Shown here piece after piece: positions 16,859-25,978 of a DNA stretch of 51,961 bases. Source of the DNA: Lachnospiraceae bacterium (GTDB lineage: Bacteria > Bacillota > Clostridia > Lachnospirales > Lachnospiraceae); assembly GCA_021200475.1 (NCBI GenBank), contig JAJQGP010000026.1, forward strand, positions 1 through 51,961. The letters are read 5' to 3'. Under the pieces are notes generated by a model. It saw only the letters and a list, made by a program, of their open reading frames with translations, was not told the origin of the DNA and did no database searches. How positions within the stretch are numbered: the stretch's first letter is position 1; each line of letters opens with the position of its first letter. Made by a program: the position numbers and the translations under genes.

Positions 16859-17376
16859 CCGTCCGCTCTCCGCCTTTCTGCCGAAGCTGTTTCCAGGTGC
16901 ACCGTGTTTTCCCGCGCAATCCGCTTGCTCATACGCACCGTTGTCCCCTTCCCTGGCTTTGAATCCACCTCCAGCGTATCCATAAATGCCTCCATAAACG
17001 CAAAGCCCATGCCCGCACGGTCACATTCCGCTCTGGTCGTAAACATCGGCTCCATCGCCCGCTTCACATCCGCGATGCCGCAGCCGGTATCACGCACCTC
17101 CACCTCCAGTACATTCCCGCAGATATGGCAGGTAATTTCAATTTTTTCCACACAGCGCTCTTCCCGTAAACTGCGTAACTGCGTTCTTTTGAAAGGCTCT
17201 CCATATGCGTGAATGATCGAATTGGTCACCGCTTCCGATACCGCGGTTTTGACATCTGCCACCTCTTCCAGCGTTGGATTCAGCTGCGTCATAAAAGCCG
17301 CGACTGCAACCCGTGCGAAGCTCTCATTACAGGAGCGGCTGTCAAATTCCAGTCTCATTTCATTTTGACACATCAT
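16837..17376 (-). CDS. spoIIAB: Anti-sigma F factor / serine kinase SpoIIAB
   Basis: About 179 residues with the GHKL ATPase fold. Visible motifs are the N-box EAVTNSIIHAYG, G1 VRDTGCGIADV and G2 region DRAGMGFAFMEAF, and the C-terminal KGTTVRMSK. SpoIIAB binds sigma-F in its ATP form and phosphorylates SpoIIAA, locking the partner switch. The first ATG has GGGGGAAAGC upstream; a later Met (17358) lacks a ribosome site. About 35 residues beyond the usual SpoIIAB end form a polar tail. It is the second gene of the spoIIA operon. Confidence 0.95.
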   Translation of the reverse strand: MMCQNEMRLEFDSRSCNESFARVAVAAFMTQLNPTLEEVADVKTAVSEAVTNSIIHAYGEPFKRTQLRSLREERCVEKIEITCHICGNVLEVEVRDTGCGIADVKRAMEPMFTTRAECDRAGMGFAFMEAFMDTLEVDSKPGKGTTVRMSKRIARENTVHLETASAERRRADGWNTPLR

Positions 17377-17385
17377 GCTTTCCCC

Positions 17386-17712
17386 CTATAATCCAGATGG
17401 CATTGTTTCATAAATATCCATTATTTTATTGATTCCGGCCAGAGCCAGAAGCCGTTCCATACGCTGGCCGACATTCACAGCCTTCACAGTTCCTCCCATA
17501 AACCGCATCGTTTTATATCGTCCGATCAGCATCCCCGCACCCGCGCTGTCCATAAATGTCGTATCCGCAAAATCAAACAGGATACAGCGAATATGCTTTC
17601 GCTGCACAAGCCGGTCAATCTGACCGCAGAGCTGTTCCGATACATGATGATCGATTTCCGCGGGCAGATGAATGCGCATAACCGTACCCGTAATCGTAAA
17701 CACAGAATCCAT
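17386..17712 (-). CDS. spoIIAA: Anti-sigma F factor antagonist SpoIIAA
   Basis: 108 residues from the ATG at 17712, chosen for its strong AAGGAGG site; a longer frame to 17808 would run through a terminator. It has the STAS fold with the phosphorylated serine in FMDSAGAGML (Ser56). Unphosphorylated SpoIIAA releases sigma-F from SpoIIAB in the forespore. It begins the spoIIAA-spoIIAB-sigF operon. I could not place a clear sigma-H or sigma-A promoter in the 75 bp upstream. Confidence 0.94.
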   Translation of the reverse strand: MDSVFTITGTVMRIHLPAEIDHHVSEQLCGQIDRLVQRKHIRCILFDFADTTFMDSAGAGMLIGRYKTMRFMGGTVKAVNVGQRMERLLALAGINKIMDIYETMPSGL

Positions 17713-17789
17713 AATGCTGCACACCTCCTTAAAACATCCTGCGCGGGCTGGAAAACTTCCATATGCGCCCCTGCGCATAAAACAACAGG

Positions 17790-17815
17790 AAAAGGAGAGC
17801 GTTTTCACGCTCTCC
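17790..17815 (-). terminator. Terminator of the TPR-protein operon
   Basis: Minus-strand GGAGAGCG / CGCTCTCC stem with a short A-rich loop, followed by TTTTCC. It separates the folC-TPR unit from spoIIAA. Confidence 0.8.
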
Positions 17816-17845
17816 CATACCTCCGGGTTTTTCTTTTGTACTGAT

Positions 17846-19483
17846 TTAATTTATCACGTTTCCGTTGGCGTCGTACTGGTAGCCGGTGGTCGGATCCGTC
17901 CAGACAACCTCACCGGATGTGGCCGTGCTGTCATCATCATAAATCACGATATCGTCACCCGTATCGGCAGCCGTCGTATCTGTTGTGCTGGCATCGGTCT
18001 CGGCTGTGACATCGGTAGCCGCGTCCCCCAGCCCGCTTAAATCCAGCGTATTGGTACTCGTGCCATCACTTGAAGATGACGAAGACGAAATATAGCCCTC
18101 GACCACTGACGCGTTTTCCGGATAGTATTCCACAATCTGATTGAAAACTTCGTCCGCGCTGTCCCGGTCCCCCAGGTAATAATAAGCCATGCCCAGATAG
18201 AGCAGAGCATTGTAGTGATTTGACTGCGTACGTTCCGAATCGGCCTCTACCGCCAGGGCAAGGTTGTCCGCGGCTGTCTGATAGTCTTTCTGGACATAGG
18301 CGGTCGTACCCGCATTGTAATATTCGGTAAACAGACTTGCGGACACCGCGCTGCGAATGCTCTCATACAAAGCCAGCGCATTGTCCTCGTAGTCATCCGC
18401 GTTCAGAGTCAGAATCTGGTCGGCGGCACTGGATTCATTGCCGCTGATATAGAGATTCGCGACCGCAAGCAGTTCGTCATAGCTGTCCACTTTGGCAAGT
18501 GCCGCGTCGCGCTCATCCTCCGCGTCTGAAATCTGCTCCTCATAACCGTCAATCTCCTCCTGAAGCTCCTCCGCCTGTACCTGCACTGCAGCCAGCTTTG
18601 TATTGGCCTCCGTCACCTGTTTATTTGCAGAGTCATTGACGGACTGACGGCTTGCCGGTACAACCAGGAACCAGACAATCGCTCCGCCAAGCAGGATTCC
18701 CAAAGTAATATTAATAAAGGTCGCGATCGTTGAGCTGTCCCGGAACGTCGTCGGCTGAATGATCATTTCATTCCCGCTCAGATAACGCAGTGTGCCGGAC
18801 ACCTGCTCTTCACCGTCCTCTGTCTCTCTCTCGTATTTTCTGTGACGCCGGCCAAGGCCGGTGGTCTTGCCGGTCGCATTCTCAATCTCCTGGAGATAGC
18901 GCAGCGTAGTCGTATTTGTCGCGTCAATCTGAACCGCCTTTTTAAGAAGCCTGCGCGACCGTTCATACTCCTGCCGCTTCATATATAAAAGCGCCAGCAG
19001 CTGATATGCCTTCACCAGCTTCGGATTGTGACTGATGACCTTTTTCAGCTGAATAATCGCCATATCCTCATTGTCTTCCCGACAGTAAAGGACAGACTGG
19101 TTGTATTTGCGTATCGTCTGATTGATCGTATCCAGCCGGTTTTTATTATTCTGCAGCTGATCGATATAATAATCCGCGAGATTATCCTCTGCCTGGAGAT
19201 TTTTGCTGATCACCCACTCACAGAGCGCGGAAACGGCCTCCCCCGTCTCATAATAACACAGACCCAGCAGGTTCCGCGCATCGGTGTTCTCTTTGCTGAA
19301 CTTCAGGCTGCGCTTCAGACAGGTGATCGCTCCCTCCATATCCCTGACACGTGCTTTCTCCAGCCCTTCATTGTACAGAAGATTCGAAATGCGGACAATT
19401 CGCTTCAATATCGTAACATCAGCTCCACAGCCCGTACAGTAATCCGTCGCGCCGAGAGGAGTATTGCAATAAATACATTTCAT
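17846..19483 (-). CDS. Zinc-ribbon, TPR-repeat, single-pass membrane protein
   Basis: 545 residues. The order is a CxxC...CxGC zinc ribbon (3-20), TPR helices (about 35-195), a charged linker, one transmembrane helix (about 256-276), a coiled coil (about 280-330), further TPRs (about 365-460) and a Ser/Thr/Asp-rich low-complexity tail. The ribbon and first TPR block would be cytoplasmic and the second TPR block outside. Such proteins are frequent in Clostridia; the partner is unknown and a scaffold role is inference. It shares the ATGA stop-start overlap with the 52-residue ORF upstream and ends at a terminator, so it closes an operon beginning near folC. Confidence 0.85.
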   Translation of the reverse strand: MKCIYCNTPLGATDYCTGCGADVTILKRIVRISNLLYNEGLEKARVRDMEGAITCLKRSLKFSKENTDARNLLGLCYYETGEAVSALCEWVISKNLQAEDNLADYYIDQLQNNKNRLDTINQTIRKYNQSVLYCREDNEDMAIIQLKKVISHNPKLVKAYQLLALLYMKRQEYERSRRLLKKAVQIDATNTTTLRYLQEIENATGKTTGLGRRHRKYERETEDGEEQVSGTLRYLSGNEMIIQPTTFRDSSTIATFINITLGILLGGAIVWFLVVPASRQSVNDSANKQVTEANTKLAAVQVQAEELQEEIDGYEEQISDAEDERDAALAKVDSYDELLAVANLYISGNESSAADQILTLNADDYEDNALALYESIRSAVSASLFTEYYNAGTTAYVQKDYQTAADNLALAVEADSERTQSNHYNALLYLGMAYYYLGDRDSADEVFNQIVEYYPENASVVEGYISSSSSSSDGTSTNTLDLSGLGDAATDVTAETDASTTDTTAADTGDDIVIYDDDSTATSGEVVWTDPTTGYQYDANGNVIN

Positions 19484-19638
19484 CGGCTGCCCTGCTTTCT
19501 GTTTTTCTTCTCTTCCCTGAGCATTTCTTTCAAAATGTCACTCATGTCCGTCAGATCCCGGCTGTAAATCGCGTCCTCCGCCTCATTGACATCCATGCTG
19601 GTATGAAATTTTTTCAGTTCTTCCTCATAATTAATCAT
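19480..19638 (-). CDS. Small acidic helical protein coupled to the TPR gene
   Basis: 52 residues (MINYEEELKKFHTSMDVNEA...), with a ribosome site AAGGAG before the ATG and its stop codon overlapping the TPR gene start as ATGA. It is highly charged and predicted helical, with no cysteine or membrane segment. The tail REEKKNRKQGSR is basic. No family is recognised. The overlap and a position between folC (ends 19660) and the TPR gene suggest co-translation with the TPR protein and perhaps a regulatory or binding role. Confidence 0.6.
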   Translation of the reverse strand: MINYEEELKKFHTSMDVNEAEDAIYSRDLTDMSDILKEMLREEKKNRKQGSR

Positions 19639-19659
19639 TTGTACTCTCCTTAAAACGAT

Positions 19660-20952
19660 TCAGAACGGGGATTCTGCCAGAAGCGCTTTCAACTCCCCCA
19701 CGAGATACAGCGATCCGGCGCAGAACAGCATCCCATCTCCCCGCCCGGCAAGCGCTGTCTCAAACGCTTCCCGTACATCCGCTTTGGCCGTGACCGGCGC
19801 AGACGTATATTTCCGAAAGACTCCCGCCAGCACATCCGCAGGCACTACACGCGAACCTCCCACCTGTGTCACTACCACAGAAGAAAAATTCACGCCCTCA
19901 CAGATTTCCCGGATCATCTTTTCATACTCTTTATCCGCCACCGCGGAAAATAAAAGCGATGTCTCTCCCGGTACCCCCTGGATTGTGCGAATAAACTCCC
20001 GGATGCCATCCGCATTGTGGGCTCCATCCAGCACCACGCCCGGCATCACTGTCTCCATTCGTCCGGGCCAGCGCGTCCGGGCAATCCCGGCTACTGCCTG
20101 TGCTGTGCTGATCTCTCGCCCCGGGTCGATCACCCGCAGCGCAATGAGTGCCAGCGAGCTGTTGACGACCTGATAAGGCGCCAGGTACGGCACTGTCACA
20201 TTCATTTTTTCATCATAACCGGAATCCAGCAGAAAATCAATGCTTTTATCTGTTTTTCCCAGTATTTGGCTCATCCGGGCATCATATCGATATGCCTTCG
20301 CATGCATCCTCTCCGCCTGCGCGGCGATCACAGCCGCTGCCTCCGGATCGCGTCCGTCATAGATTACAGGCACACCTTCTTTGATGATTCCCGCTTTCTC
20401 TCCCGCGATCTCCGCAACCGTATCTCCCAGGTACTCCATATGATCCAGGCTGATGCTCGTGATCACACAGGCAATCGGCCGTTCCACCAGATTCGTCGCG
20501 TCCAGCCGCCCGCCCAGTCCGGTCTCCAGAACCAGATATTCGACTCCTTTTTCTTCAAAAATCAGCAGTCCTGTCGCAAACAGCATCTCAAAATACGCCG
20601 GATGGGCAAATCCATCCGCGGTCATCTCATCCGTCACCTGCTTCACCCGCGTAAACGCGCGGGCAAAATCCTCGTGAGAAACCGGTGTCCCATCCACCGC
20701 AAACCGCTCCGTAATCTCCACCAGATGCGGCGAAGTAAACAGTCCTGTGCGATACCCTGCTCCCGTCAGAATGGAAGACAAAAACGCGCAGACGCTGCCC
20801 TTCCCATTTGTCCCTGCCACATGGATGACTTTCATCTTTCTTTCCGGCCGTCCAATCCGGCAAATCAGTTCACGCGTATTTTCCGGTTTATTTTTCTTTG
20901 TAAACTTCGGAGTACTCTCTATGTAATCCACTGCTTCTGTATAATTCATCAT
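19660..20952 (-). CDS. folC: Bifunctional folylpolyglutamate synthase/dihydrofolate synthase
   Basis: 430 residues, a typical FolC length. It adds glutamate to dihydropteroate or folates in the cytoplasm. The Mur-ligase ATP-binding loop HVAGTNGKGSVCAFL, the GLGGRLDATN segment, the SISLDHMEYLGDTVAEIAGEK motif with metal-binding His and carbamylated-Lys region, and the C-terminal domain opener VVLDGAHNADGI are all present. The start is one of two adjacent ATGs after CTGGAG. It heads the unit folC, 52-residue ORF, TPR protein. Confidence 0.95.
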   Translation of the reverse strand: MMNYTEAVDYIESTPKFTKKNKPENTRELICRIGRPERKMKVIHVAGTNGKGSVCAFLSSILTGAGYRTGLFTSPHLVEITERFAVDGTPVSHEDFARAFTRVKQVTDEMTADGFAHPAYFEMLFATGLLIFEEKGVEYLVLETGLGGRLDATNLVERPIACVITSISLDHMEYLGDTVAEIAGEKAGIIKEGVPVIYDGRDPEAAAVIAAQAERMHAKAYRYDARMSQILGKTDKSIDFLLDSGYDEKMNVTVPYLAPYQVVNSSLALIALRVIDPGREISTAQAVAGIARTRWPGRMETVMPGVVLDGAHNADGIREFIRTIQGVPGETSLLFSAVADKEYEKMIREICEGVNFSSVVVTQVGGSRVVPADVLAGVFRKYTSAPVTAKADVREAFETALAGRGDGMLFCAGSLYLVGELKALLAESPF

Positions 20953-21277
20953 GTGTATTCTCCAGCGCCTGCCGTATTCCCAGATCCCCCTGATACCAAA
21001 TTCACAGGCACATCGGACCGTGCATCCTGTACCGTGTGCTTTTTCTGTTCAGACGGTCGGATAAAGCCCTGGCGCGCATCCTCCCTGACATAGCCTCTGT
21101 AATGTCCATCATGCCCTGTCACTTCTGCGTTATTTCGCCCTTTACAGATGTGGACAGTAATCAATTGTACACTCCGGGTAGTATTAATTCAAGCTGTTTT
21201 TACCGCAAATTCCGCCAGAAAAGAACCAAAAAGGGCAAAACTTTTTTCTTAATTTTAAGAATTTCCAATATCTGCTG

Positions 21278-21306
21278 TGGACACTTCAAAATCAGAATGG
21301 TATAAT
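21278..21306 (+). promoter_or_regulatory. Promoter of the lipoprotein-serA pair
   Basis: TGGACA (21278-21283), 17-bp spacer, TATAAT (21301-21306), 35 bp before the lipoprotein ATG. The rest of the 388-bp divergent gap (20953-21340) shows no supported gene. Confidence 0.75.
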
Positions 21307-21340
21307 TGCGGCAAATACAAACAAGAAAGGATATCAACTT

Positions 21341-22333
21341 ATGAAAAAAAAATGGATAGCAGGGCTTCTGGCACTGGGAAGTATCTCTATGCTCTGCGGA
21401 TTTGACAGCGCCCAGACGGCGGAAAGCGTCCTTACGCAGGTAAAGGAAAACAGCGCGGCAGTGGAAAGTATGTCTTCCGAATTTAATCTGAATTGTGACA
21501 TTTCAATCAACGTCAGCGATGACACCACCTCTTCCTCGATCGGCATCTTCGTCGGCGCTGATTACGAGATTCAGGCCACGCTTGACCCGCTCGCCACAGC
21601 ACTGACCGGTACTATGACGATCTCCACCTTCGGCGAAGGTGAGACCGTTGACATGGAGATGTACATGATAAGCAGCGATGACACAGTAGACACCTATATT
21701 TACACAGAAGACTCCGCTTCGGACGAAGAAGGCGAAGGCACATGGGAATATGCTTCCGTTTCTACAGAGGATTATGACCTCCAGCCGCTGATTGATCTCT
21801 CTGAATCCGTAGACTACAGCAAACTGGTGGATTGGGGCATTGAGTTCACACTGGCTTCAGAAGCAGCGGATTACGACGGCACAGAATGCTATCTTCTGAC
21901 TGCGGTCATGGATTCTTCTACGGTTACCAGAATCCTCGAAAAAGCAGAAGAGCTGGCCGCGGAGACCGGTGAAGACATTTCCGATCTCACAGAGGATGCG
22001 GATCTTGATTCCGCGCTGGAGCTTCTGGAGGGAGTGCAGGTCAAAGTAGAATACTACATAGATACCACGACGTATCTGCCGGTTGCCATGCATGTCGATC
22101 TGAACGACAGCGACCTGGCAGCAATGAATGATTACCTGGCAGAATACCTCGCTTCCGAAGGAGATTCATCCACCATCGAGATTATCATTAATGATCTGTC
22201 CATGGATTATACCATGTCTTATGACGATGTAGACGAGATCACCGTTCCGCAGGAAGCACTCGACGCGATCGCCGCAGGAGAGGTGGAAAATCTGGAGGAA
22301 GCCATTGAGGACGCAGTCGCTGACGTTGCCTGA
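21341..22333 (+). CDS. Secreted lipoprotein, LppX/DUF6612-like
   Basis: 330 residues. MKKKWIAGLLALGSISMLCG is a lipoprotein signal, with Cys19 as the likely lipid-bearing residue. The mature part starts with TAESVLTQVKENSAAVESM and continues as alternating strands rich in Asp, Glu, Ser and Thr, with ECYLLTAVMDSSTV and VEYYIDTTTYLPVAMHVDL. This resembles the half-barrel lipoproteins (LppX/LolA/DUF6612 group) that shield hydrophobic ligands, though fold recognition was not possible here. The ribosome site is AAAGGA. serA begins 68 bp downstream on the same strand, and a shared transcript is likely but a functional link is not obvious. Confidence 0.7.
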   Translation: MKKKWIAGLLALGSISMLCGFDSAQTAESVLTQVKENSAAVESMSSEFNLNCDISINVSDDTTSSSIGIFVGADYEIQATLDPLATALTGTMTISTFGEGETVDMEMYMISSDDTVDTYIYTEDSASDEEGEGTWEYASVSTEDYDLQPLIDLSESVDYSKLVDWGIEFTLASEAADYDGTECYLLTAVMDSSTVTRILEKAEELAAETGEDISDLTEDADLDSALELLEGVQVKVEYYIDTTTYLPVAMHVDLNDSDLAAMNDYLAEYLASEGDSSTIEIIINDLSMDYTMSYDDVDEITVPQEALDAIAAGEVENLEEAIEDAVADVA

Positions 22334-22401
22334 TGTTCCTGCATCACTGTTACAATGAACCGCTTTTCTGTTCCGGAATCAACCAAACGAGGAGAACCAT
22401 T

Positions 22402-23568
22402 ATGACAAAAATTTGCTGCCTGAATCCCATCTCAGAGGTGGGGACAAACAATCTTACCAATGACTATGAACTCACGCAGAGCCTGCCAGAGGCAGATGCG
22501 GTGCTGGTGTGCAGTGCGGATATGCATGCATTGGAGCTGCCGGAAAACCTGGTCGCGATCGCGCGCGCCGGGGCAGGTGTAAATAACATTCCGCTGGATC
22601 GCTGCACCGAGCAGGGTATTGTCGTTTTTAATACACCGGGCGCGAACGCAAACGGAGTAAAAGAGCTGGTGCTTGCCGGGATGCTGCTCGCGGCACGGGA
22701 CATCGACGGCGGGATTCGCTGGGTTGAAGAAAACCGCGAAGATGAGACCATTTCCAAAGACATGGAAAAAAGCAAGAAAAAATTTGCCGGGACGGAGCTG
22801 AAAGGCAAAACGCTCGGCGTGATCGGCCTTGGCGCGATCGGCATTGAGGTAGCGAACGCGGCGGACGCGCTCGGTATGCATGTCATCGGCTATGACCCCT
22901 ATCTTTCCGTAAGCGGAGCGCTCCGCCTCTCCCGTCAGGTAAAGATCGTAGAGACACCGGGCGCCATTTACGCAAACTGCAATTACATCACCCTGCACGT
23001 GCCGCTTCTGGACGACACACGCGGAATGATCAATCAGGAAGCCATCTCGATGATGCAGGAAGGCACTGTTATTCTGAACTACGCCCGCGACCTGCTGGTA
23101 AATGACGACGATATGGCCGAAGGTCTCGCCTCCGGACGCATCCGCCGCTATATGACCGATTTCCCGAACCCCAAAACCTGCCATATGCTAAACGTCATCG
23201 CCACACCGCACCTGGGCGCCTCGACCGCAGAGTCCGAGGACAACTGCGCGGCCATGGCTGTCGACGAGCTGCGCGACTTTATCGAGACCGGGCGCATCCG
23301 CAATTCGGTCAACTACCCGAGCTGCACCCTGCCGCCGGAAAAATGCGCGTGCCGCATCTGCATTATGAATGTGAACCGGCCGAACATGATCGTGAGCTTC
23401 TCCTCCCTGCTCTCCCAGGAAGGCATCAACATCCCGAACATGACAAACAAGAGCCGCGGCGAGGCTGCTTACACCCTGATCGACTGCGACACGCTGCCAG
23501 ACAAAGCAGTGATTGAAAAAATACGCGCCATTGACGGGGTGAAGAAGGTACGCGTGATTTACTATTAA
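22402..23568 (+). CDS. serA: D-3-phosphoglycerate dehydrogenase with ACT domain
   Basis: 388 residues from the ATG at 22402, chosen for CGAGGAG upstream; the frame extends to 22333, where it only overlaps the preceding stop. It oxidises 3-phosphoglycerate to 3-phosphohydroxypyruvate, the first step of serine synthesis. The NAD site is GVIGLGAIGIEVANAA; catalytic residues lie in NYARDLLV (Arg) and IATPHLGAST (His). A C-terminal ACT domain (RPNMIVSFSSLLSQEGINI onward) suggests feedback by serine. It is shorter than SerA forms carrying an extra intervening domain. serC is not adjacent. Confidence 0.92.
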   Translation: MTKICCLNPISEVGTNNLTNDYELTQSLPEADAVLVCSADMHALELPENLVAIARAGAGVNNIPLDRCTEQGIVVFNTPGANANGVKELVLAGMLLAARDIDGGIRWVEENREDETISKDMEKSKKKFAGTELKGKTLGVIGLGAIGIEVANAADALGMHVIGYDPYLSVSGALRLSRQVKIVETPGAIYANCNYITLHVPLLDDTRGMINQEAISMMQEGTVILNYARDLLVNDDDMAEGLASGRIRRYMTDFPNPKTCHMLNVIATPHLGASTAESEDNCAAMAVDELRDFIETGRIRNSVNYPSCTLPPEKCACRICIMNVNRPNMIVSFSSLLSQEGINIPNMTNKSRGEAAYTLIDCDTLPDKAVIEKIRAIDGVKKVRVIYY

Positions 23569-23580
23569 TTCTGTCATCCG

Positions 23581-23682
23581 TTCAGAACAGATCGGGCAGG
23601 GGCGGCTTGCCGAATCCTACTCGCCTGCGCCGGCCGCGTCTGGCGTTAGCCAGAAATATTCCTTACGCGGTCGTGCGCATTC
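23581..23682. repeat. Family B palindromic repeat between serA and the fucosidase
   Basis: It contains the 17-base core CGCGTCTGGCGTTAGCC (23635-23651) followed by AGAAATATTCCTTACGCG and GTGCGCATTCAAAAAAC, closely matching 14179-14230. The left end TTCAGAACAG also resembles the family A terminus. Confidence 0.6.
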
Positions 23683-23726
23683 AAAAAACAGCCTCTGCAG
23701 ATCATGACCTGCGAAAGGCTGTTTTT
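23683..23726. terminator. Bidirectional terminator between convergent serA and fucosidase genes
   Basis: AAAAAACAGCCT and AGGCTGTTTTT pair, with an inner CTGCAG/CCTGCG stem. T-tracts are present on both strands. Confidence 0.8.
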
Positions 23727-23729
23727 CAT

Positions 23730-25040
23730 TTATTTCAATATCACTTCAATCACCGTATCCACCGGATCCGGCAATACCGGGTTCTCACCCAGCGACGCAA
23801 AGACGATATCCGGGTAATCTGCGTAGACCCAGTCGCTTTTGATCGGAATCTCCGCGCCGCTCTCCAGATAGCGGATTGCCTCGACGTCCTCCCGCTTTAC
23901 ACCCGTCAGCGGGACGGCTCCAACCGTGTTTTCAAACACATGGAAATACAGCCGATGGTCGCCCGCAGTGATACGGCCGTAGTCCGGTTTTTCCAGCTCA
24001 GATTTGCCGCAGCCGTAGATACTGCGGCTGTTTTTATCCATCCACGCGCCGATCGCTTCCAGACGCTCCGTCGCCTCCGGCGGGAAGTTCCCGCGCGCAT
24101 CCGGCCCCACATTCAGCAGCATATTGCCGCCCTTCGAGACGCACTCCACCAGCTTCCGGATCAGCATGGAAGCCGGTTTATAGAAATGATCCGTCGCGTG
24201 ATACCCCCAGCTGTTATTCATTGTAAAGCAGGCCTCCCAGGCCAGGTCATTTCCATTCACGTCCCGCAGTCCTTTGGGTGGAATGATCTGCTCCGGGCTG
24301 ACGAAATCGCCGTGATACGGCGTCGGATGCCCTTCTGCCAGAGAACCGAAGCCTTCGCCGCTCACCTCAAGCCGGTTATCAATAATCACCTCCGGCTGCA
24401 GGGAACGCACCATCTGCACCAGCTCCGTCGCTCTCCACGCCTCACCGCGCAGTTCATCATAGGAAAAATCAAACCAGAGGATATCCAGCTTCCCATAATT
24501 GGTACAAAGCTCGCGCACCTGGTTGTGCATATAGTCCAGATAGCGGTTAAAATCGCGGTTCTCATTGCTATAGGCCGGGTTATTCCGCATCGGATGGTTC
24601 GCGTCCCCATAATGCGGGAAATCCTCATGGTACCAGTCCAAAAGGGAAAAATATAAGCCTACCTTCAGCCCTTCCGCGCGGACCGCTTCCACATATTCTC
24701 CCACCAGGTCCCGGCCGCTCTTCGTGTTCGTGGACTTGAAATCCGTGTACTGACTGTCAAACAGGCAAAAGCCATCGTGATGCTTCGCCGTCATCACCAT
24801 GTACTTCATACCCGCCCGCTTTGCCGCATGCGCCCACTTGCGCGGGTCATAATCCACCGGGTCAAACTCCCTAAAATACTTCATGTAGTCTTCCTTCGGC
24901 ATCTGCTCCACGCTGCGCACCCATTCGCCGCGCGCCGGGATCGCATACAGTCCCCAGTGAATAAACATGCCAAAACGCGCGTCCAGATACCATTCCATCC
25001 GCCTGTCATACGCTTCCCGGTCAAAAATAAATTCTGCCAT
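23730..25040 (-). CDS. Alpha-L-fucosidase, glycoside hydrolase family 29
   Basis: 436 residues. It releases alpha-linked L-fucose from glycans by a retaining mechanism. The GH29 barrel is recognisable from ARFGMFIHWGLYAIPARGEW, YMVMTAKHHDGFCLFDS (the HHDGF signature), DILWFDFSYDE holding the likely nucleophile Asp, and WGYHATDHFYKP. A small C-terminal beta-domain follows. There is no signal peptide, so it probably acts on imported oligosaccharides in the cytoplasm. GAAAGGAGG sets the start. It is attached to the downstream end of the holB-ricT-trmN-rsmI operon, a catabolic gene in an otherwise informational unit, which suits a gut or mucosal lifestyle. Confidence 0.92.
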   Translation of the reverse strand: MAEFIFDREAYDRRMEWYLDARFGMFIHWGLYAIPARGEWVRSVEQMPKEDYMKYFREFDPVDYDPRKWAHAAKRAGMKYMVMTAKHHDGFCLFDSQYTDFKSTNTKSGRDLVGEYVEAVRAEGLKVGLYFSLLDWYHEDFPHYGDANHPMRNNPAYSNENRDFNRYLDYMHNQVRELCTNYGKLDILWFDFSYDELRGEAWRATELVQMVRSLQPEVIIDNRLEVSGEGFGSLAEGHPTPYHGDFVSPEQIIPPKGLRDVNGNDLAWEACFTMNNSWGYHATDHFYKPASMLIRKLVECVSKGGNMLLNVGPDARGNFPPEATERLEAIGAWMDKNSRSIYGCGKSELEKPDYGRITAGDHRLYFHVFENTVGAVPLTGVKREDVEAIRYLESGAEIPIKSDWVYADYPDIVFASLGENPVLPDPVDTVIEVILK

Positions 25041-25061
25041 TTTTGTTTTCCTCCTTTCCTC

Positions 25062-25925
25062 TTACACCAGCGCTGCATACACATCGCGCTTCGAAATCCC
25101 GCGATCCTTTGCAGCTGCCTTCATTGCTTCTTTGCGCTCCATCCCCTGCGCTTCGTACAATGCGACATGCTCCGGGATCGTCAGCGTCTCCCATTGCAGC
25201 TGTTCCTCTCGCTTCATATCCTCCCGGCTGCGCCCTTCCATTACGATTACACATTCGCCGCGCGGTTCATTTTCCTGATACCAGGCAAGCGCCCTTTGAA
25301 GGGTCGTGGCAAAAATCGTCTCATGCTTTTTCGTCAGTTCGCGGCAGATCGTCGCCCGGCGGTCGCCGAGCGTCTCAAACAGCTCCGTAAGTGTCCGCAC
25401 GAGCCGGTGCGGAGCCTCGTAGAGAATGATTGTTCGCGTCTCAGTCTTCAGTTCCTCCAGGATCTGCCGCCGCTCTTTTTTGTCTGCAGGCAGAAATGCC
25501 TCAAAACAGAAACGGCGCGTTGGAAGTCCGGAAAGGGTCAGCGCGGTCACGCAGGCGCAGGCGCCCGGCAGGGAGGTCACCTCAATCCCCGCCTCCATGG
25601 ACAGCCGCACGAGATCCTCGCCCGGGTCGGAAATGCCTGGCGTCCCGGCGTCTGTAATCAGGGCAACACTGCTGCCCGTCAGCATTTTCGCGATCAGGGT
25701 ATGTGCTTTTTCGATACGATTATACTCGTGATAACTCGTCATCGGTGTATGAATGTTAAAATGATTCAGCAGCTTAATGCTGCCGCGCGTATCCTCCGCC
25801 GCAATCAGATCGACTTCCTTCAGCGTACGGAGTACACGCAGCGTAATGTCCTCCAGATTGCCAATCGGGGTAGCGCAGAGGTAGAGACGGCCGGCGCCGG
25901 ACGATACCGTTTTTTTCTCCTCCAT
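25062..25925 (-). CDS. rsmI: 16S rRNA (cytidine(1402)-2'-O)-methyltransferase RsmI
   Basis: 287 residues, the usual length. It uses S-adenosylmethionine to 2'-O-methylate C1402 in the ribosomal P site. Typical segments are LYLCATPIGNLEDITLRVL, IAAEDTRGSIKLLNHF, SYHEYNR, ALITDAGTPGISDPG and SLPGACACVTALTLSGLPT. The C-terminal WA-like domain ends in DRGISKRDVYAAL. The ribosome site is AAGGAGACC. Together with holB, ricT and trmN it reproduces the order of the B. subtilis holB-yaaT-yabA-yabB-yazA-yabC region with yabA and yazA missing. Confidence 0.95.
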   Translation of the reverse strand: MEEKKTVSSGAGRLYLCATPIGNLEDITLRVLRTLKEVDLIAAEDTRGSIKLLNHFNIHTPMTSYHEYNRIEKAHTLIAKMLTGSSVALITDAGTPGISDPGEDLVRLSMEAGIEVTSLPGACACVTALTLSGLPTRRFCFEAFLPADKKERRQILEELKTETRTIILYEAPHRLVRTLTELFETLGDRRATICRELTKKHETIFATTLQRALAWYQENEPRGECVIVMEGRSREDMKREEQLQWETLTIPEHVALYEAQGMERKEAMKAAAKDRGISKRDVYAALV

Positions 25926-25978
25926 TCTCTCAGGTCTCCTTTTTTATGCTAAATGATGTGAGTCGTTTTACTTAGGAG

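Noticed and set aside
20949..21164. 71-codon minus-strand frame before folC beginning MITVHICKGRNN
   Set aside because: The opening faintly recalls the Prp ribosomal-protein protease, but the conserved His and Cys context does not follow and the frame overlaps the folC start.
22432..23577. Minus-strand frames opposite serA
   Set aside because: Shadow frames; serA shows NAD-binding and ACT motifs on the plus strand.
23607..25952. Long plus-strand frames opposite the fucosidase and rsmI genes
   Set aside because: His/Arg/Leu-rich shadow translations; the minus-strand proteins carry full family motifs.
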